Assembly: GCF_003259225.1 (NCBI RefSeq)
Contig: NZ_QHJF01000014.1
Location: forward strand, 1-54,991
Source of the DNA: Marinomonas arctica
Lineage (GTDB): Bacteria > Pseudomonadota > Gammaproteobacteria > Pseudomonadales > Marinomonadaceae
Length of the DNA stretch: 54,991 nt
Reading direction: 5' to 3'
In this document: positions 31,586-41,950 of the stretch, in pieces
Layout: the number at the start of each line of letters is the position of its first letter
Position numbering within the stretch: the first letter of the stretch is position 1
Notes under the pieces: generated by a model
Seen by the model: the letters and a program-made list of their open reading frames with translations, nothing else
The model's database searches: none
Told to the model about the DNA's origin: nothing
Translations under genes and position numbers: made by a program

Positions 31586-32101
31586 ATGAAAATACTTGCA
31601 TTTGGTGCCAGTTCAAGTCGTCAGTCAATTAATAAGGCTTTGGCAGGTTACACGGCTAACTTGGTGGATGGCGCTGACGTGACCTTGCTGGATCTTAATG
31701 ATTTTGAGATGCCATTGTTTAGTGAAGACATTGAAAAAGCGTCAGGGGTGCCAGCACAAGCGCACGCTTTCGTGGACGCTATCGCACAGGCCGATGCCAT
31801 TGTGGCGTCATTTGCAGAGCATAATGGTTCGTATTCCGCCGCGTATAAAAATATCTTTGACTGGGCGTCTCGTGTCGAAAAAGCCGTTTATCAAAACAAA
31901 CCGGTTGTTGTACTGTCGACTTCACCAGGACCGGGTGGGGCAAGCAGTGTGCTTGCGCAAACGGTGAACAGTATGCCGTATTTCAAAGGGAATGTGGTTG
32001 GCAGCTTGAGCGTGCCGAACTTCTACGATGTGATGAAAGATGGCAACATCGTGGATGAATCGGTAAAGCAGTCTTTGGCAGCGTTGGTCGCAAAACTATA
32101 A
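31586..32101 (+). CDS. NADPH-dependent FMN reductase family protein
   Basis: A 171-aa flavodoxin-fold protein. The phosphate-binding loop is GASSSRQSINKAL near residues 8-20, and the flavin-contact loop is AEHNGSYSAAYKNIFDW near 77-93. Members reduce FMN, quinones, azo dyes or chromate with NAD(P)H; substrate is not predictable. It is followed 10 bases later by a tautomerase gene, probably an operon. AAAAAGGA precedes the ATG. Confidence 0.88.
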   Translation: MKILAFGASSSRQSINKALAGYTANLVDGADVTLLDLNDFEMPLFSEDIEKASGVPAQAHAFVDAIAQADAIVASFAEHNGSYSAAYKNIFDWASRVEKAVYQNKPVVVLSTSPGPGGASSVLAQTVNSMPYFKGNVVGSLSVPNFYDVMKDGNIVDESVKQSLAALVAKL

Positions 32102-32111
32102 GGAGTTCCTG

Positions 32112-32309
32112 ATGCCCTATGTCAATATCCGGATTACCGATGAAGGGGTCACCAAAGAGCAAAAACAAGCGCTGATTAAAGGCGCAACGGATTTGCTGGT
32201 TAATGTGTTAGGTAAAAATCCAGCCACCACCGTCGTCGTGATCGATGAAGTCAATACGGATAATTGGGGTGTTGCTGGGGAGCAGGTAACCGAATTAAGA
32301 AAGAAATAA
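32112..32309 (+). CDS. 4-oxalocrotonate tautomerase family protein
   Basis: A 65-aa protein with Pro directly after the initiator Met, the catalytic base of the family. PYVNIRITDEGVTKEQKQAL and VVVIDEVNTDNWGVAG match small tautomerases, which work as hexamers. It follows the flavin reductase gene closely (AAGGAG upstream of the ATG). The substrate is unknown. Confidence 0.87.
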   Translation: MPYVNIRITDEGVTKEQKQALIKGATDLLVNVLGKNPATTVVVIDEVNTDNWGVAGEQVTELRKK

Positions 32310-32424
32310 AAACCACTCGTTAGATTCCTGATGGGAATCCAACAGATAAGTTTTATTCCTTTTACAAATACCTCTCTTGACCGCATGCTAGCGCTTTCTT
32401 GTATTTTTTAGGAAGCGTTAAAGC

Positions 32425-33312
32425 ATGTGGATCCTCATTACTCTGTTCGCTGCAGGGTGTCAGTCAGTTCGAACGGCGTATCAAAATACCTTGGCTCGTC
32501 AAACCGGTTTCTTGCATGCCACTATGGCTCGCTCTTTGTACGGTATGCCCTTAGTCACTCTGTATCTGATACTTTGCTGGTGGCTATTCGGTTGGGTGTC
32601 GGTCGAAAATAAGTCTGTTTTTATTGTGGCGGCGACTCTTTGTGCCGTTGCGCAGATTATGGCGACCTATTTTATGCTGCGTGTTTTTCAGTCTGGTAGT
32701 TTTGCGCTAGGAACCTTGTTAGCCAAAACAGAGGCCGTGTTAGCGGCGTTAATTGGCTTGCCTTTACTGCATTATACTTTGACGTTCGGGTCTTGGTTGG
32801 GCATTGCGTTTGGTGTGTTGGGCGCCATTGTGATGAGTGTTCAATGGAAAAATATCAAGCAGGCTCACAAAGATATTTCCTTGTTGTTGGGCTTGGCAAG
32901 CGGATTGTGTTTTGCCATCACCTCAGTGACAGCATCCATGGCGAGTCACGCCTTGTCTGGCTCTATTATTACCCGCGCAGGTGTCACTCTATGGTATGTT
33001 TTGGCCTTGCAGTCGGTTATTTTATGCAGTATTCAGATCTATAAAAGCAAAGATATCTTGGCGCCATTTAGGCAGGAATTTGCGCTTAGTTGTAAGGTGG
33101 GTGTACTAAGCTCGTTAGGCTCCATTGGTTGGTTTACAGGATTCGCTTTAGTCAATCCTGCCTTGGTAAAAACGCTGGGGCAAATTGAGATTCTAGGTAC
33201 TCTGTATTATTCAAAAATGCGTTTTGCAGAAAAAATGACGAAGCAGCAATGGGTTGGTGGCGCTATGATATTGATTAGCGTTATCTTGGTAGTGACGTCG
33301 ACCATTAAGTGA
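32425..33312 (+). CDS. EamA/DMT-family transporter
   Basis: A 295-aa membrane protein with about ten transmembrane helices arranged as two EamA repeats (first about 5-140, second about 150-290). The KTEAVLAALIGLPLL segment in repeat 1 and KTLGQIEILGTLYYSK in repeat 2 are the typical conserved helices. DMT proteins export amino acids, purines or small metabolites; the substrate is unknown. It starts after a 115-base gap from the tautomerase gene and is followed eight bases later by a VOC protein gene. Confidence 0.83.
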   Translation: MWILITLFAAGCQSVRTAYQNTLARQTGFLHATMARSLYGMPLVTLYLILCWWLFGWVSVENKSVFIVAATLCAVAQIMATYFMLRVFQSGSFALGTLLAKTEAVLAALIGLPLLHYTLTFGSWLGIAFGVLGAIVMSVQWKNIKQAHKDISLLLGLASGLCFAITSVTASMASHALSGSIITRAGVTLWYVLALQSVILCSIQIYKSKDILAPFRQEFALSCKVGVLSSLGSIGWFTGFALVNPALVKTLGQIEILGTLYYSKMRFAEKMTKQQWVGGAMILISVILVVTSTIK

Positions 33313-33319
33313 GGGCAGT

Positions 33320-33676
33320 ATGGAATCCAATAAAATCAATTATGTTGAATTACCCGCGCGGGATTTAGCGTTAAATAAAGCGTTTTTTAGCCAAGTATTT
33401 GGTTGGGGCTTCAAAGATTATGGCCCGGAGTATTCGGCTTTTGAAAACGCCGGTTTAGATGGCGGCTTTTTTCAAGCTAACTTTTGTTCGAGACCGCAAA
33501 ATGGCGCGGCGTTGATTATCTTGTACAGTAATGAACTGGACGTGGTGTTTGAAAAAGTGCAGGCGGCGGGAGGCACAATTGAGCAGGTGATTTTTGATTT
33601 CCCCGGTGGCCGTCGTTTTCACTTTTTAGACCCGTGTGGTAATGAATGGGCAGTATGGAGTGAGCCTAACGAGTAA
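33320..33676 (+). CDS. VOC/glyoxalase superfamily protein
   Basis: A 118-aa single VOC module: NYVELPARDLALNKAFFSQV at the start, GWGFKDYGPEYSAF, and FPGGRRFHFLDPCGNEWAVW at the end (pieces). Such modules bind a metal through His/Glu residues, usually as dimers; activities range from glyoxalase to antibiotic binding. The position usually holding the first metal His carries Glu in YVELP, so metal binding is uncertain. It is likely co-transcribed with the EamA gene. Confidence 0.85.
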   Translation: MESNKINYVELPARDLALNKAFFSQVFGWGFKDYGPEYSAFENAGLDGGFFQANFCSRPQNGAALIILYSNELDVVFEKVQAAGGTIEQVIFDFPGGRRFHFLDPCGNEWAVWSEPNE

Positions 33677-33680
33677 AAAT

Positions 33681-33712
33681 ATGGCCTTTGCACGGCGTCG
33701 TGTAAAGGCCAT
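33681..33712. terminator. terminator between the VOC gene and ansA
   Basis: ATGGCCTTT pairs with AAAGGCCAT, and inner CAC pairs with GTG around a six-base loop. The minus strand is followed by a run of five T. It lies between two converging genes. Confidence 0.75.
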
Positions 33713-33724
33713 TTATAAGCATGC

Positions 33725-34762
33725 TTAGTATGATTGAGGCGTAAACTCACCGCAATAATTAGTATGCCACTTCTCTAAAACACCGTAATAGCTTTCGCCT
33801 GTGGCAATCAGCCAATGAAGTTTGCAGAAGGCCGCTTCTAAAGTCATGTCTTTGCCACTTAATACGTTCATTGACGATAGTATAGATCCCGTGGCATAGG
33901 CACCTTGAGAGACGCCACCGTGCAAGCATTGCGTTAAATTTACGATGTTTTTCTTGCGCAACATGGCTTCCGTTAAGAAGGATAAAAAGGCTGGATTCTG
34001 ATCCGGTACATTACCAGCGCCATAGGTCAAGAGCACGATGGCTTTGCAGTTATCGTCGTCTAAAAGGCTTTGATAGATAGTGGTTGGTTGGCTAGGATGC
34101 AGTGTGATAACACCAACGGCGCCTTCTCTAAAGCTGACAAGCTTATTTTCAAACCTTGTGTCGGACGTATCTTGGTTGCTGTCAATCATGCGAGCTGGGT
34201 ACAACTGCATGTCGATGGCGAGTTCCCCTAATAAATCATCGTTTGGCGTATGGAAAGCCTCAAACCGACCGCTGCTGATTTTTTGGATGCGATTGCCGCG
34301 CATCAGTTTGCCATCAAAAACAAGACTGACATCGGCTATTCTGTGCGAAATCGCCAGTGATAACGCGGCTTGTAAATTAGAGGTGGCGTCACTGCGATTC
34401 ATGCCTAATGGAATTTGCGAGCCAGTCAGAATGATATTTTTCGCGCACGCGCCGAGCATGAACGACAAGGCTGAAGCCGTATACGCCATGGTGTCCGTAC
34501 CATGTAGAATGACAAAACCATCGTAATCTCGCCAGTGAGTGGCCAGAATGGACATGAGTTTTGTCCAATGTTTTGGCGTGATATTGGCACTGTCAATCAA
34601 TGGCGATATTTCCAGCACTTCAAAAGAGGGAAGGGTATTTAGGCTCATTGCCAATGCCATTTCTATGCGTTCTTGTAAGCCAGAAGCAGGGGCCAAGCCC
34701 TGCTCTGTCTGAACCATACCTATGGTGCCGCCCGTGTATAAAACCAGTACCTGCGCGCTCAT
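33725..34762 (-). CDS. ansA: type I L-asparaginase
   Basis: A 345-aa cytoplasmic-type asparaginase without a signal peptide. The first catalytic Thr lies in LYTGGTIGMV near residues 9-16, the second in LHGTDTMAYTASAL near 89-95. It hydrolyses asparagine to aspartate and ammonia. Its ATG overlaps the aspA stop region by four bases, and aspartase uses its product, so the two encode consecutive steps. The absence of a leader argues against the high-affinity periplasmic type II enzyme. Confidence 0.92.
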   Translation of the reverse strand: MSAQVLVLYTGGTIGMVQTEQGLAPASGLQERIEMALAMSLNTLPSFEVLEISPLIDSANITPKHWTKLMSILATHWRDYDGFVILHGTDTMAYTASALSFMLGACAKNIILTGSQIPLGMNRSDATSNLQAALSLAISHRIADVSLVFDGKLMRGNRIQKISSGRFEAFHTPNDDLLGELAIDMQLYPARMIDSNQDTSDTRFENKLVSFREGAVGVITLHPSQPTTIYQSLLDDDNCKAIVLLTYGAGNVPDQNPAFLSFLTEAMLRKKNIVNLTQCLHGGVSQGAYATGSILSSMNVLSGKDMTLEAAFCKLHWLIATGESYYGVLEKWHTNYCGEFTPQSY

Positions 34763-36162
34763 ATCACCACCTTACTAGGAGACAGCATGGATTGTGGGCT
34801 GAGCAAAATATTCACCTGTTCTTCCGTGAGTAGGTTTTCTTCAATGACCAGAGACTTGACGGTGCTGCCCGTATGCAGCGCCGTGTTAGCAATGCGAGAG
34901 GCATTGGCGTAACCAATATAGGGAACCAATGCGGTGATGATGCCGATACTGTTTTCTACGTGGCCTGCGCAGACGGCTTCATTGGCGGTGATACCACGTA
35001 TGCATCGAGTTTCCAACATCTGGCAGGCTTCTTTGAGCATTTTTAACGAATTTAATACGTTGTAAATGATCATGGGTTCCATGGCGTTTAATTGTAGCTG
35101 ACCGGCTTCGGCCGCCAATGTTACGGCAAGATCTGAGGCAATGACCTGATACGCGGTTTGGTTCATTGCTTCCGGAATCACTGGGTTTACCTTACCCGGC
35201 ATAATGGAAGAGCCTGGTTGCATGGGCGGTAAGTTAATCTCGCCTAAGCCTGTGCGAGGACCACTTGAGAGTAGGCGCAAATCATTGCTCATCTTGCTGA
35301 GTTTGATAGCAAGGCGTTTCAATATGCCGGAGAAAAACACAAACGCGCCCATGTCAGAGGTGGCTTCTACTAGGTTGCTGGCAGGTACCAGTGGCTTAGT
35401 CGAAATGGTGGCTAATTTTTCGACCACCAATTTGGCATAACCTTCTGGCGTATTGATACCCGTACCGATGGCGGTGCCGCCAAGGTTTACTTCACAAAGC
35501 AATGCGCATGCTTCACTGATGCGGTCAATGTCTTCACCCAGTGTAACGGCAAAAGCGTCGAATTCTTGGCCCAGTGTCATGGGAACGGCATCTTGCAGTT
35601 GGGTACGGCCCATTTTGACAATGTGTGCGAATTCACGAGCCTTTGCTTCTAAGGCTTCTTTTAGAGACGCAAGGCTTGGCACAAAGTTATCCGCGGCAAA
35701 TTGAATACCCAAACAAGCTGCTGTTGGGTAGGCGTCGTTGGTGGATTGCGAGCGGTTGACGTCGTCGTTTGGGTGTAGGTATTTGTATTCGCCTTTCTCA
35801 TGCCCCAATTTCATAAGGGCAATGTTGGCAATGACTTCGTTGGCGTTCATGTTGGTGGAGGTTCCTGCGCCACCTTGAATGACATCGACAATGAATTGAT
35901 CGTGATATTGGCCTTGGATCAAATCTTGGCAGGCATAGACAATCGCGTCGGCTTTTTCTGGCGTGAGCAGTTTCATTTCTTGGTTGGTTCTAGCAGCGGC
36001 CGCTTTTACCATCGCCAACGCTTTGATTAATTCAGGGAAATGTGAAATGGGAACGCCGGTAATGGAAAAGTTCTGGGCGGCACGCAATGTCTGTATACCG
36101 TACAATGCGTCAGCAGGAACGTCCATATTGCCAAGTAAATCGTATTCAGAGCGAGTATTCAT
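34759..36162 (-). CDS. aspA: aspartate ammonia-lyase
   Basis: A 467-aa fumarase/aspartase superfamily enzyme converting aspartate to fumarate and ammonia. GSSIMPGKVNP near residues 317-327 is the superfamily signature with the catalytic Ser loop. EYDLLGNMDVPADALYGIQT at the start, GGAGTSTNMNANEVI near 96-110 and MGRTQLQDAVPMTLGQE near 182-198 favour aspartase over fumarase C. It lies between the symporter and asparaginase genes. Confidence 0.92.
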   Translation of the reverse strand: MNTRSEYDLLGNMDVPADALYGIQTLRAAQNFSITGVPISHFPELIKALAMVKAAAARTNQEMKLLTPEKADAIVYACQDLIQGQYHDQFIVDVIQGGAGTSTNMNANEVIANIALMKLGHEKGEYKYLHPNDDVNRSQSTNDAYPTAACLGIQFAADNFVPSLASLKEALEAKAREFAHIVKMGRTQLQDAVPMTLGQEFDAFAVTLGEDIDRISEACALLCEVNLGGTAIGTGINTPEGYAKLVVEKLATISTKPLVPASNLVEATSDMGAFVFFSGILKRLAIKLSKMSNDLRLLSSGPRTGLGEINLPPMQPGSSIMPGKVNPVIPEAMNQTAYQVIASDLAVTLAAEAGQLQLNAMEPMIIYNVLNSLKMLKEACQMLETRCIRGITANEAVCAGHVENSIGIITALVPYIGYANASRIANTALHTGSTVKSLVIEENLLTEEQVNILLSPQSMLSPSKVVI

Positions 36163-36215
36163 GATGTGCTTCCTGACGCCCCACTGTTGGTCAGTGAGGC
36201 GTAATCTAAGTTGGG

Positions 36216-37658
36216 TTATTGATGGTTTTTGTCGTTTATTGACGGATCACTATTGGGCCAAGATGCTTGGTCGAGTTCCAAATCGCTAAAGCGGTTGGCT
36301 TCAAACGTTGGCGTTTTATTGCCCTGTTTGCGTTGATCGTCAAAGTCCTTCAAAATGCGTTTTGCCACTTTGAACAGTAAAGCGAGCGCAAATAAGTTAA
36401 CCAATGCCAGTAAGCCCATGCTTAAATCGGCAAAAGCGAATACTGTGCCGAGATCAAGAATGGCACCGGTACAGCAAAGGCAAATGATGACGACGCGGAA
36501 GGCATTCATGTAGAAGCCATGATTGTCGGATTTCGTTAAGTAACTAACGCTGTTTTCGCCCAAATAATAGTTGTACAAGATGGTGCTGAAACCAAATAGT
36601 AGTAAGGCAATACTGACGAACATGCGGCCATAGTCGCCCATATGTGTGGCTAACGACGCCTGTGTTAAGGCGACACCTTGTACTGTGTCTGTGCTACTTG
36701 GGTCATACGCACTGCCAAGTAAAATGATCAGCGCCGTGCAAGTACATAAAATAATGGTATCAATGAATACGGAAAAGGCTTGCACAATCCCTTGGTTTGC
36801 CGGATGCGGAATGTGTGCCACCGCCGCCACGTTTGGTGCGCTACCAAGACCTGCTTCGTTGGAAAATAGACCACGTTTTACCCCCATCATAATGGCGGCA
36901 CCCATGCCTCCACCAATTGCCGGTTCTAGACCAAATGCACTTTTAACGATCATGATAAGCATGTCCGGAATGGCGCTTAAATTCATTGCAAGCACAATAA
37001 GGGCGATGAGCAAATAGCCGCCAGCCATAATAGGCACTAAAATTTCAGCGACCTGTGCAATACGTTTAACACCGCCAAAAATGATTAGGCCAACAATAAG
37101 CGCCATGCCGATGCCGCTGTAATAAGGCTGGATACCAAAGGCATCTTCTAGGGAAGTCGCAACGGAATAGGATTGTAAGGTGGTAAAAGCGATACCAAAT
37201 GTCGCCAATAGAAGGATGGAATACAATACCGATAACCATCTCCAGTTTTTACCAAGACCGCGTTCGATGTAAAAGGCTGGGCCTCCACGGTAGGTGCCAT
37301 CGGCTTCCGCTGTTTTATAGGTTTGCGCCAGCATGCATTCGATAAAGCTGGTGGCCATGCCCATCAGGCCAACGACCCACATCCAGAAGATAGCGCCCGG
37401 GCCACCAATGGTAATGGCGACAGCGACCCCTGCAATATTACCGCCACCGACACGACCGGCGACGGATAAGATTAAGGCTTGAAAAGAGCTTAAATGTTTA
37501 CCGTCTGGCTCATGATGTTTGGCGGTAAGAATACCGAACATATTGCCAAAATAACGAAATTGCACAAAGCTGGTGGCAAAGGTGAACCAGATGCCAATGC
37601 CGATTAGTACGGCAATGAGCACTTTACTCCAAAGCAAGTCGGTGAGAAGGGATAGCAT
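36216..37658 (-). CDS. AGCS-family sodium:amino acid symporter
   Basis: A 480-aa alanine/glycine:cation symporter with about eleven membrane helices. GVAVAITIGGPGAIFWMWVV (near 80-100), RGGPAFYIERGLGK, and KRGLFSNEAGLGSAPN (near 263-278) are AGCS signatures. It takes up alanine, glycine or related amino acids with sodium. As first gene of an operon with aspA and ansA it may import asparagine or aspartate, but this substrate would be unusual for the family and is inferred. It is divergent from an HTH regulator, with a palindrome between them. Confidence 0.88.
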   Translation of the reverse strand: MLSLLTDLLWSKVLIAVLIGIGIWFTFATSFVQFRYFGNMFGILTAKHHEPDGKHLSSFQALILSVAGRVGGGNIAGVAVAITIGGPGAIFWMWVVGLMGMATSFIECMLAQTYKTAEADGTYRGGPAFYIERGLGKNWRWLSVLYSILLLATFGIAFTTLQSYSVATSLEDAFGIQPYYSGIGMALIVGLIIFGGVKRIAQVAEILVPIMAGGYLLIALIVLAMNLSAIPDMLIMIVKSAFGLEPAIGGGMGAAIMMGVKRGLFSNEAGLGSAPNVAAVAHIPHPANQGIVQAFSVFIDTIILCTCTALIILLGSAYDPSSTDTVQGVALTQASLATHMGDYGRMFVSIALLLFGFSTILYNYYLGENSVSYLTKSDNHGFYMNAFRVVIICLCCTGAILDLGTVFAFADLSMGLLALVNLFALALLFKVAKRILKDFDDQRKQGNKTPTFEANRFSDLELDQASWPNSDPSINDKNHQ

Positions 37659-37767
37659 GAATGATGACTCCTAGTTTTTTTAGATTTATTAAGGGGGAAT
37701 TCAGACGCTCATTGGAGCGAAAAATGTGTAGAAAAGGGAGTTCGTAAAAAGATGCTTTTTGGTGCTG

Positions 37768-37790
37768 GTTGATGCTATAAGAGTATCAAC
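37768..37790. promoter_or_regulatory. probable operator between the symporter operon and the HTH regulator
   Basis: GTTGATGCT (37768-37776) and AGTATCAAC (37782-37790) form a nine-base inverted repeat with one mismatch and a five-base spacer. A further GATGCT (37751-37756) and AGCATC (37792-37797) flank it. It lies midway in the divergent promoter region, so the downstream HTH protein is the obvious candidate to bind it. Confidence 0.6.
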
Positions 37791-37875
37791 TAGCATCATT
37801 TTTTGGGTGTTTTTAACGGAGATCTTCATTACACTGCTGGTGTGTCATGTTGGTTGATTTTGCGGGGGAAAAACT

Positions 37876-38691
37876 GTGGTGGAAGACTTTGCCGATAACT
37901 TGCAGTTGTTATGCAGTTTCTACAAATCTGTAGCGGACGTGTGTCGTCGGTTAAACATTAATCGTGCGCAATTTAATCGCTATTTAAATGGGACAACGGT
38001 TCCTAGCCACAGTACTCAGCGACGTATTGGTGAGTTTTTTGGTGTCGAACCCAGTGAAATGCTTTTGCCTCATGCGCAATTCGTTAAGCTGGTGCAATCG
38101 CGCCCCATTCGTCAGAGTGATGAAGTGAAAAGTCTGACACCTGAGCAGCAACAATTTAACCAGCTTAATCAGTCTGGTCAGCACGGTTTGGCGAAATACG
38201 GCGGCTATTACTTTGAGTACTATCTTTCCATGGCGTGTCCTGGAAAAATTCTGCGTACCTTGGTGCATATCGAGTCGCAAGGTGACAAAACCTACTATCA
38301 TCGCACCGAGCGACTTAATCCTAGAAACCTAAAGAAGTCTTTTCATGGTGTGTACAGTGGGGTAGTGCAATTGCTGTCAGATCGGTTGTTTTTGATCGAT
38401 TATGAAAGACAAACCCATGTAGAAATGACCCAGACGATTCTTTATCCTTCTTTTCAAAATCGTGTTGAACGATTAACGGGATTGCGATTAGGTGTGTCGG
38501 GAAGTGGTGAAAGAGCGCCATGCTGCGCACGTGTCGTGTATGAGTATTTAGGCTTGAATATCAATAATAAGCGCGCTATGGCGCAATGCGGTCTATATGA
38601 TATTGACAGTGATCAGATAGATAAAGATATTTGCCAGTCAATCAAAAATGATATGAAAGAGGGTGACTGGCATTTTAGGGCGCGATTTTAA
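37876..38691 (+). CDS. HTH (XRE-like) transcriptional regulator
   Basis: A 271-aa protein. An N-terminal helix-turn-helix covers about residues 15-58 (SVADVCRRLNINRAQFNRYL, then STQRRIGEFFGVEP). The remaining 200 residues are a ligand-binding or oligomerisation domain I cannot name; it includes YYFEYYLSMACPGKILRT and GLRLGVSGSGERAPCCARVV. It starts at GTG 37876 after GGGGGA; the next codon is also GTG. It is divergent from the symporter-aspA-ansA operon and probably regulates it. Its stop codon overlaps that of the convergent DUF2986 gene within TTAA. Confidence 0.83.
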   Translation: MVEDFADNLQLLCSFYKSVADVCRRLNINRAQFNRYLNGTTVPSHSTQRRIGEFFGVEPSEMLLPHAQFVKLVQSRPIRQSDEVKSLTPEQQQFNQLNQSGQHGLAKYGGYYFEYYLSMACPGKILRTLVHIESQGDKTYYHRTERLNPRNLKKSFHGVYSGVVQLLSDRLFLIDYERQTHVEMTQTILYPSFQNRVERLTGLRLGVSGSGERAPCCARVVYEYLGLNINNKRAMAQCGLYDIDSDQIDKDICQSIKNDMKEGDWHFRARF

Positions 38692-38879
38692 GCGTCTTTT
38701 GTGTCGTTTGTTTCGGTGGTTATCTCTACTAGGTCAGGATTTGACGTCGCTTCTTCTTCCATTTTAGCGCGCTCAGCTTTAGAAATGTATTTGGGTTTTG
38801 CTTTCTTTGGGTTAGCTTTTAAATTCGCTTGTTTAATGCGTTTGGTAAGTATGTCTTTGATCTTTTTGCGGCGGTTCAT
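38688..38879 (-). CDS. DUF2986 family small basic protein
   Basis: A 63-aa protein with a lysine-rich N-terminal two thirds (MNRRKKIKDILTKRIKQAN, KAKPKYISKAERAKME) and an acidic tail. This matches the DUF2986 pattern of marine gammaproteobacteria. AGGAA precedes the ATG. The function is unknown; the basic part could bind nucleic acid. Confidence 0.75.
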   Translation of the reverse strand: MNRRKKIKDILTKRIKQANLKANPKKAKPKYISKAERAKMEEEATSNPDLVEITTETNDTKDA

Positions 38880-38950
38880 GTTTTGTTCCTATAAATGACG
38901 CGGTTGTCTGATGTAATAACCCTAGAATGACATTCAAGGAACGAAAAAAA

Positions 38951-38973
38951 AGCCCTGATCAGTGATCAGGGCT
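38951..38973. terminator. terminator of the tRNA-Leu gene
   Basis: AGCCCTGATCA and TGATCAGGGCT form a perfect 11-base stem around a single central base (the tip must open in practice). It is flanked by a long A run on the left and T run on the right, so it can work on both strands. It lies just after the 3' end of the minus-strand tRNA. Confidence 0.88.
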
Positions 38974-38981
38974 TTTTATGT

Positions 38982-39066
38982 TGGTACCAGTAGGCGGACT
39001 CGAACCGCCACACCCGAAGGCAACGGATTTTGAATCCGTCGTGTCTACCAATTCCACCATACTGGC
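38982..39066 (-). tRNA. tRNA-Leu (anticodon CAA)
   Basis: On the minus strand the 85-base sequence begins GCCAGTA and ends TACTGGTACCA, so acceptor stem and encoded CCA are present. The D-loop has the class II pattern TGGTAGAC. The anticodon stem ACGGA/TCCGT encloses TTCAAAA, giving anticodon CAA (reads UUG). A long variable arm (TTGCCTTCGGGTGTG) and the T-loop GGTTCGAGTCC complete a leucine class II tRNA. Confidence 0.95.
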
Positions 39067-39085
39067 CTTGAAAAAGGTGAGGCGT

Positions 39086-39113
39086 ATTCTAGGGTATTTA
39101 AAAGATAAGTCAA
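39086..39113 (-). promoter_or_regulatory. sigma-70 promoter of tRNA-Leu
   Basis: On the minus strand TTGACT (39113-39108) and TAGAAT (39091-39086) are separated by 16 bases. Transcription would start about 13 bases before the mature tRNA. The GC-containing stretch after the -10 box is typical of stable RNA promoters. Confidence 0.75.
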
Positions 39114-39224
39114 CGCCTCTTGGTGTTATTTTTTATCTTTTTAACATCTGTTCGCTTGGAAGTACCCTTTTGAGTGGATTTTCGCTAGAATACTGGGTCG
39201 TTTTTCCTAGGTAGCTTTCTTTTC

Positions 39225-41437
<2,213 letters not shown>

Positions 41438-41509
41438 TAAACAAAATTATGTCAATTGCTTTACGCAAGAAATGACAACAGTTTCATAAACCATTGGAGA
41501 GTTAACACC

Positions 41510-41836
41510 ATGATCGCATTGATCTCACCAGCTTACGCTGAAGGCGGCGCACCAGCAGATGCAGGTATTTTTAACCTAGTACTTCTTGCTGGCTTCGTTG
41601 TCATTTTTTACTTCCTTATGTGGCGCCCACAAGCGAAACGTGCAAAAGAGCATAAAAACTTGATTGCATCGCTAGCGAAAGGCACCGAGGTAGTCACTGG
41701 CGGTGGTGTGCTAGGTAAAGTGTCTAAAGTAGACGATAACTATGTAGTACTTGAAGTATCTGAAGGCATTGAAATGAAGTTTCAAAAATCTTCTGTTGCT
41801 GCAGTACTGCCTAAAGGAACGTTGAAGTCTATTTAA
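41510..41836 (+). CDS. yajC: Sec translocase accessory subunit YajC
   Basis: A 108-aa protein with one membrane helix (about residues 20-40, LVLLAGFVVIFYFLMW) followed by RPQAKRAKEHKNLIASLAKG and GGVLGKVSKVDDNYV, the YajC pattern. It associates with SecDF in protein export. I start at ATG 41510 with GGAG upstream; the longer frame to 41456 adds non-family residues. A hairpin terminator follows it before secD. Confidence 0.92.
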   Translation: MIALISPAYAEGGAPADAGIFNLVLLAGFVVIFYFLMWRPQAKRAKEHKNLIASLAKGTEVVTGGGVLGKVSKVDDNYVVLEVSEGIEMKFQKSSVAAVLPKGTLKSI

Positions 41837-41845
41837 CCTTCCTGG

Positions 41846-41870
41846 AAAAGCGCCTAACGTAGGCGCTTTT
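41846..41870 (+). terminator. terminator or attenuator between yajC and secD
   Basis: AAAAGCGCCT and AGGCGCTTTT form a perfect ten-base stem with a five-base loop, followed by CTTTTT. It probably ends most queA-tgt-yajC transcripts, so secDF may have its own promoter in the next 75 bases. Confidence 0.85.
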
Positions 41871-41950
41871 CTTTTTCCGATTTATTAAATTTTGAGATGT
41901 TTGCACTGTGTTGCGAATAACAGTCTCATTTTAGGTGTAAAGGATTTTTC

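Noticed and set aside
34080..34526. A 148-codon plus-strand frame opposite ansA
   Set aside because: Shadow of the asparaginase gene, whose catalytic motifs are intact.
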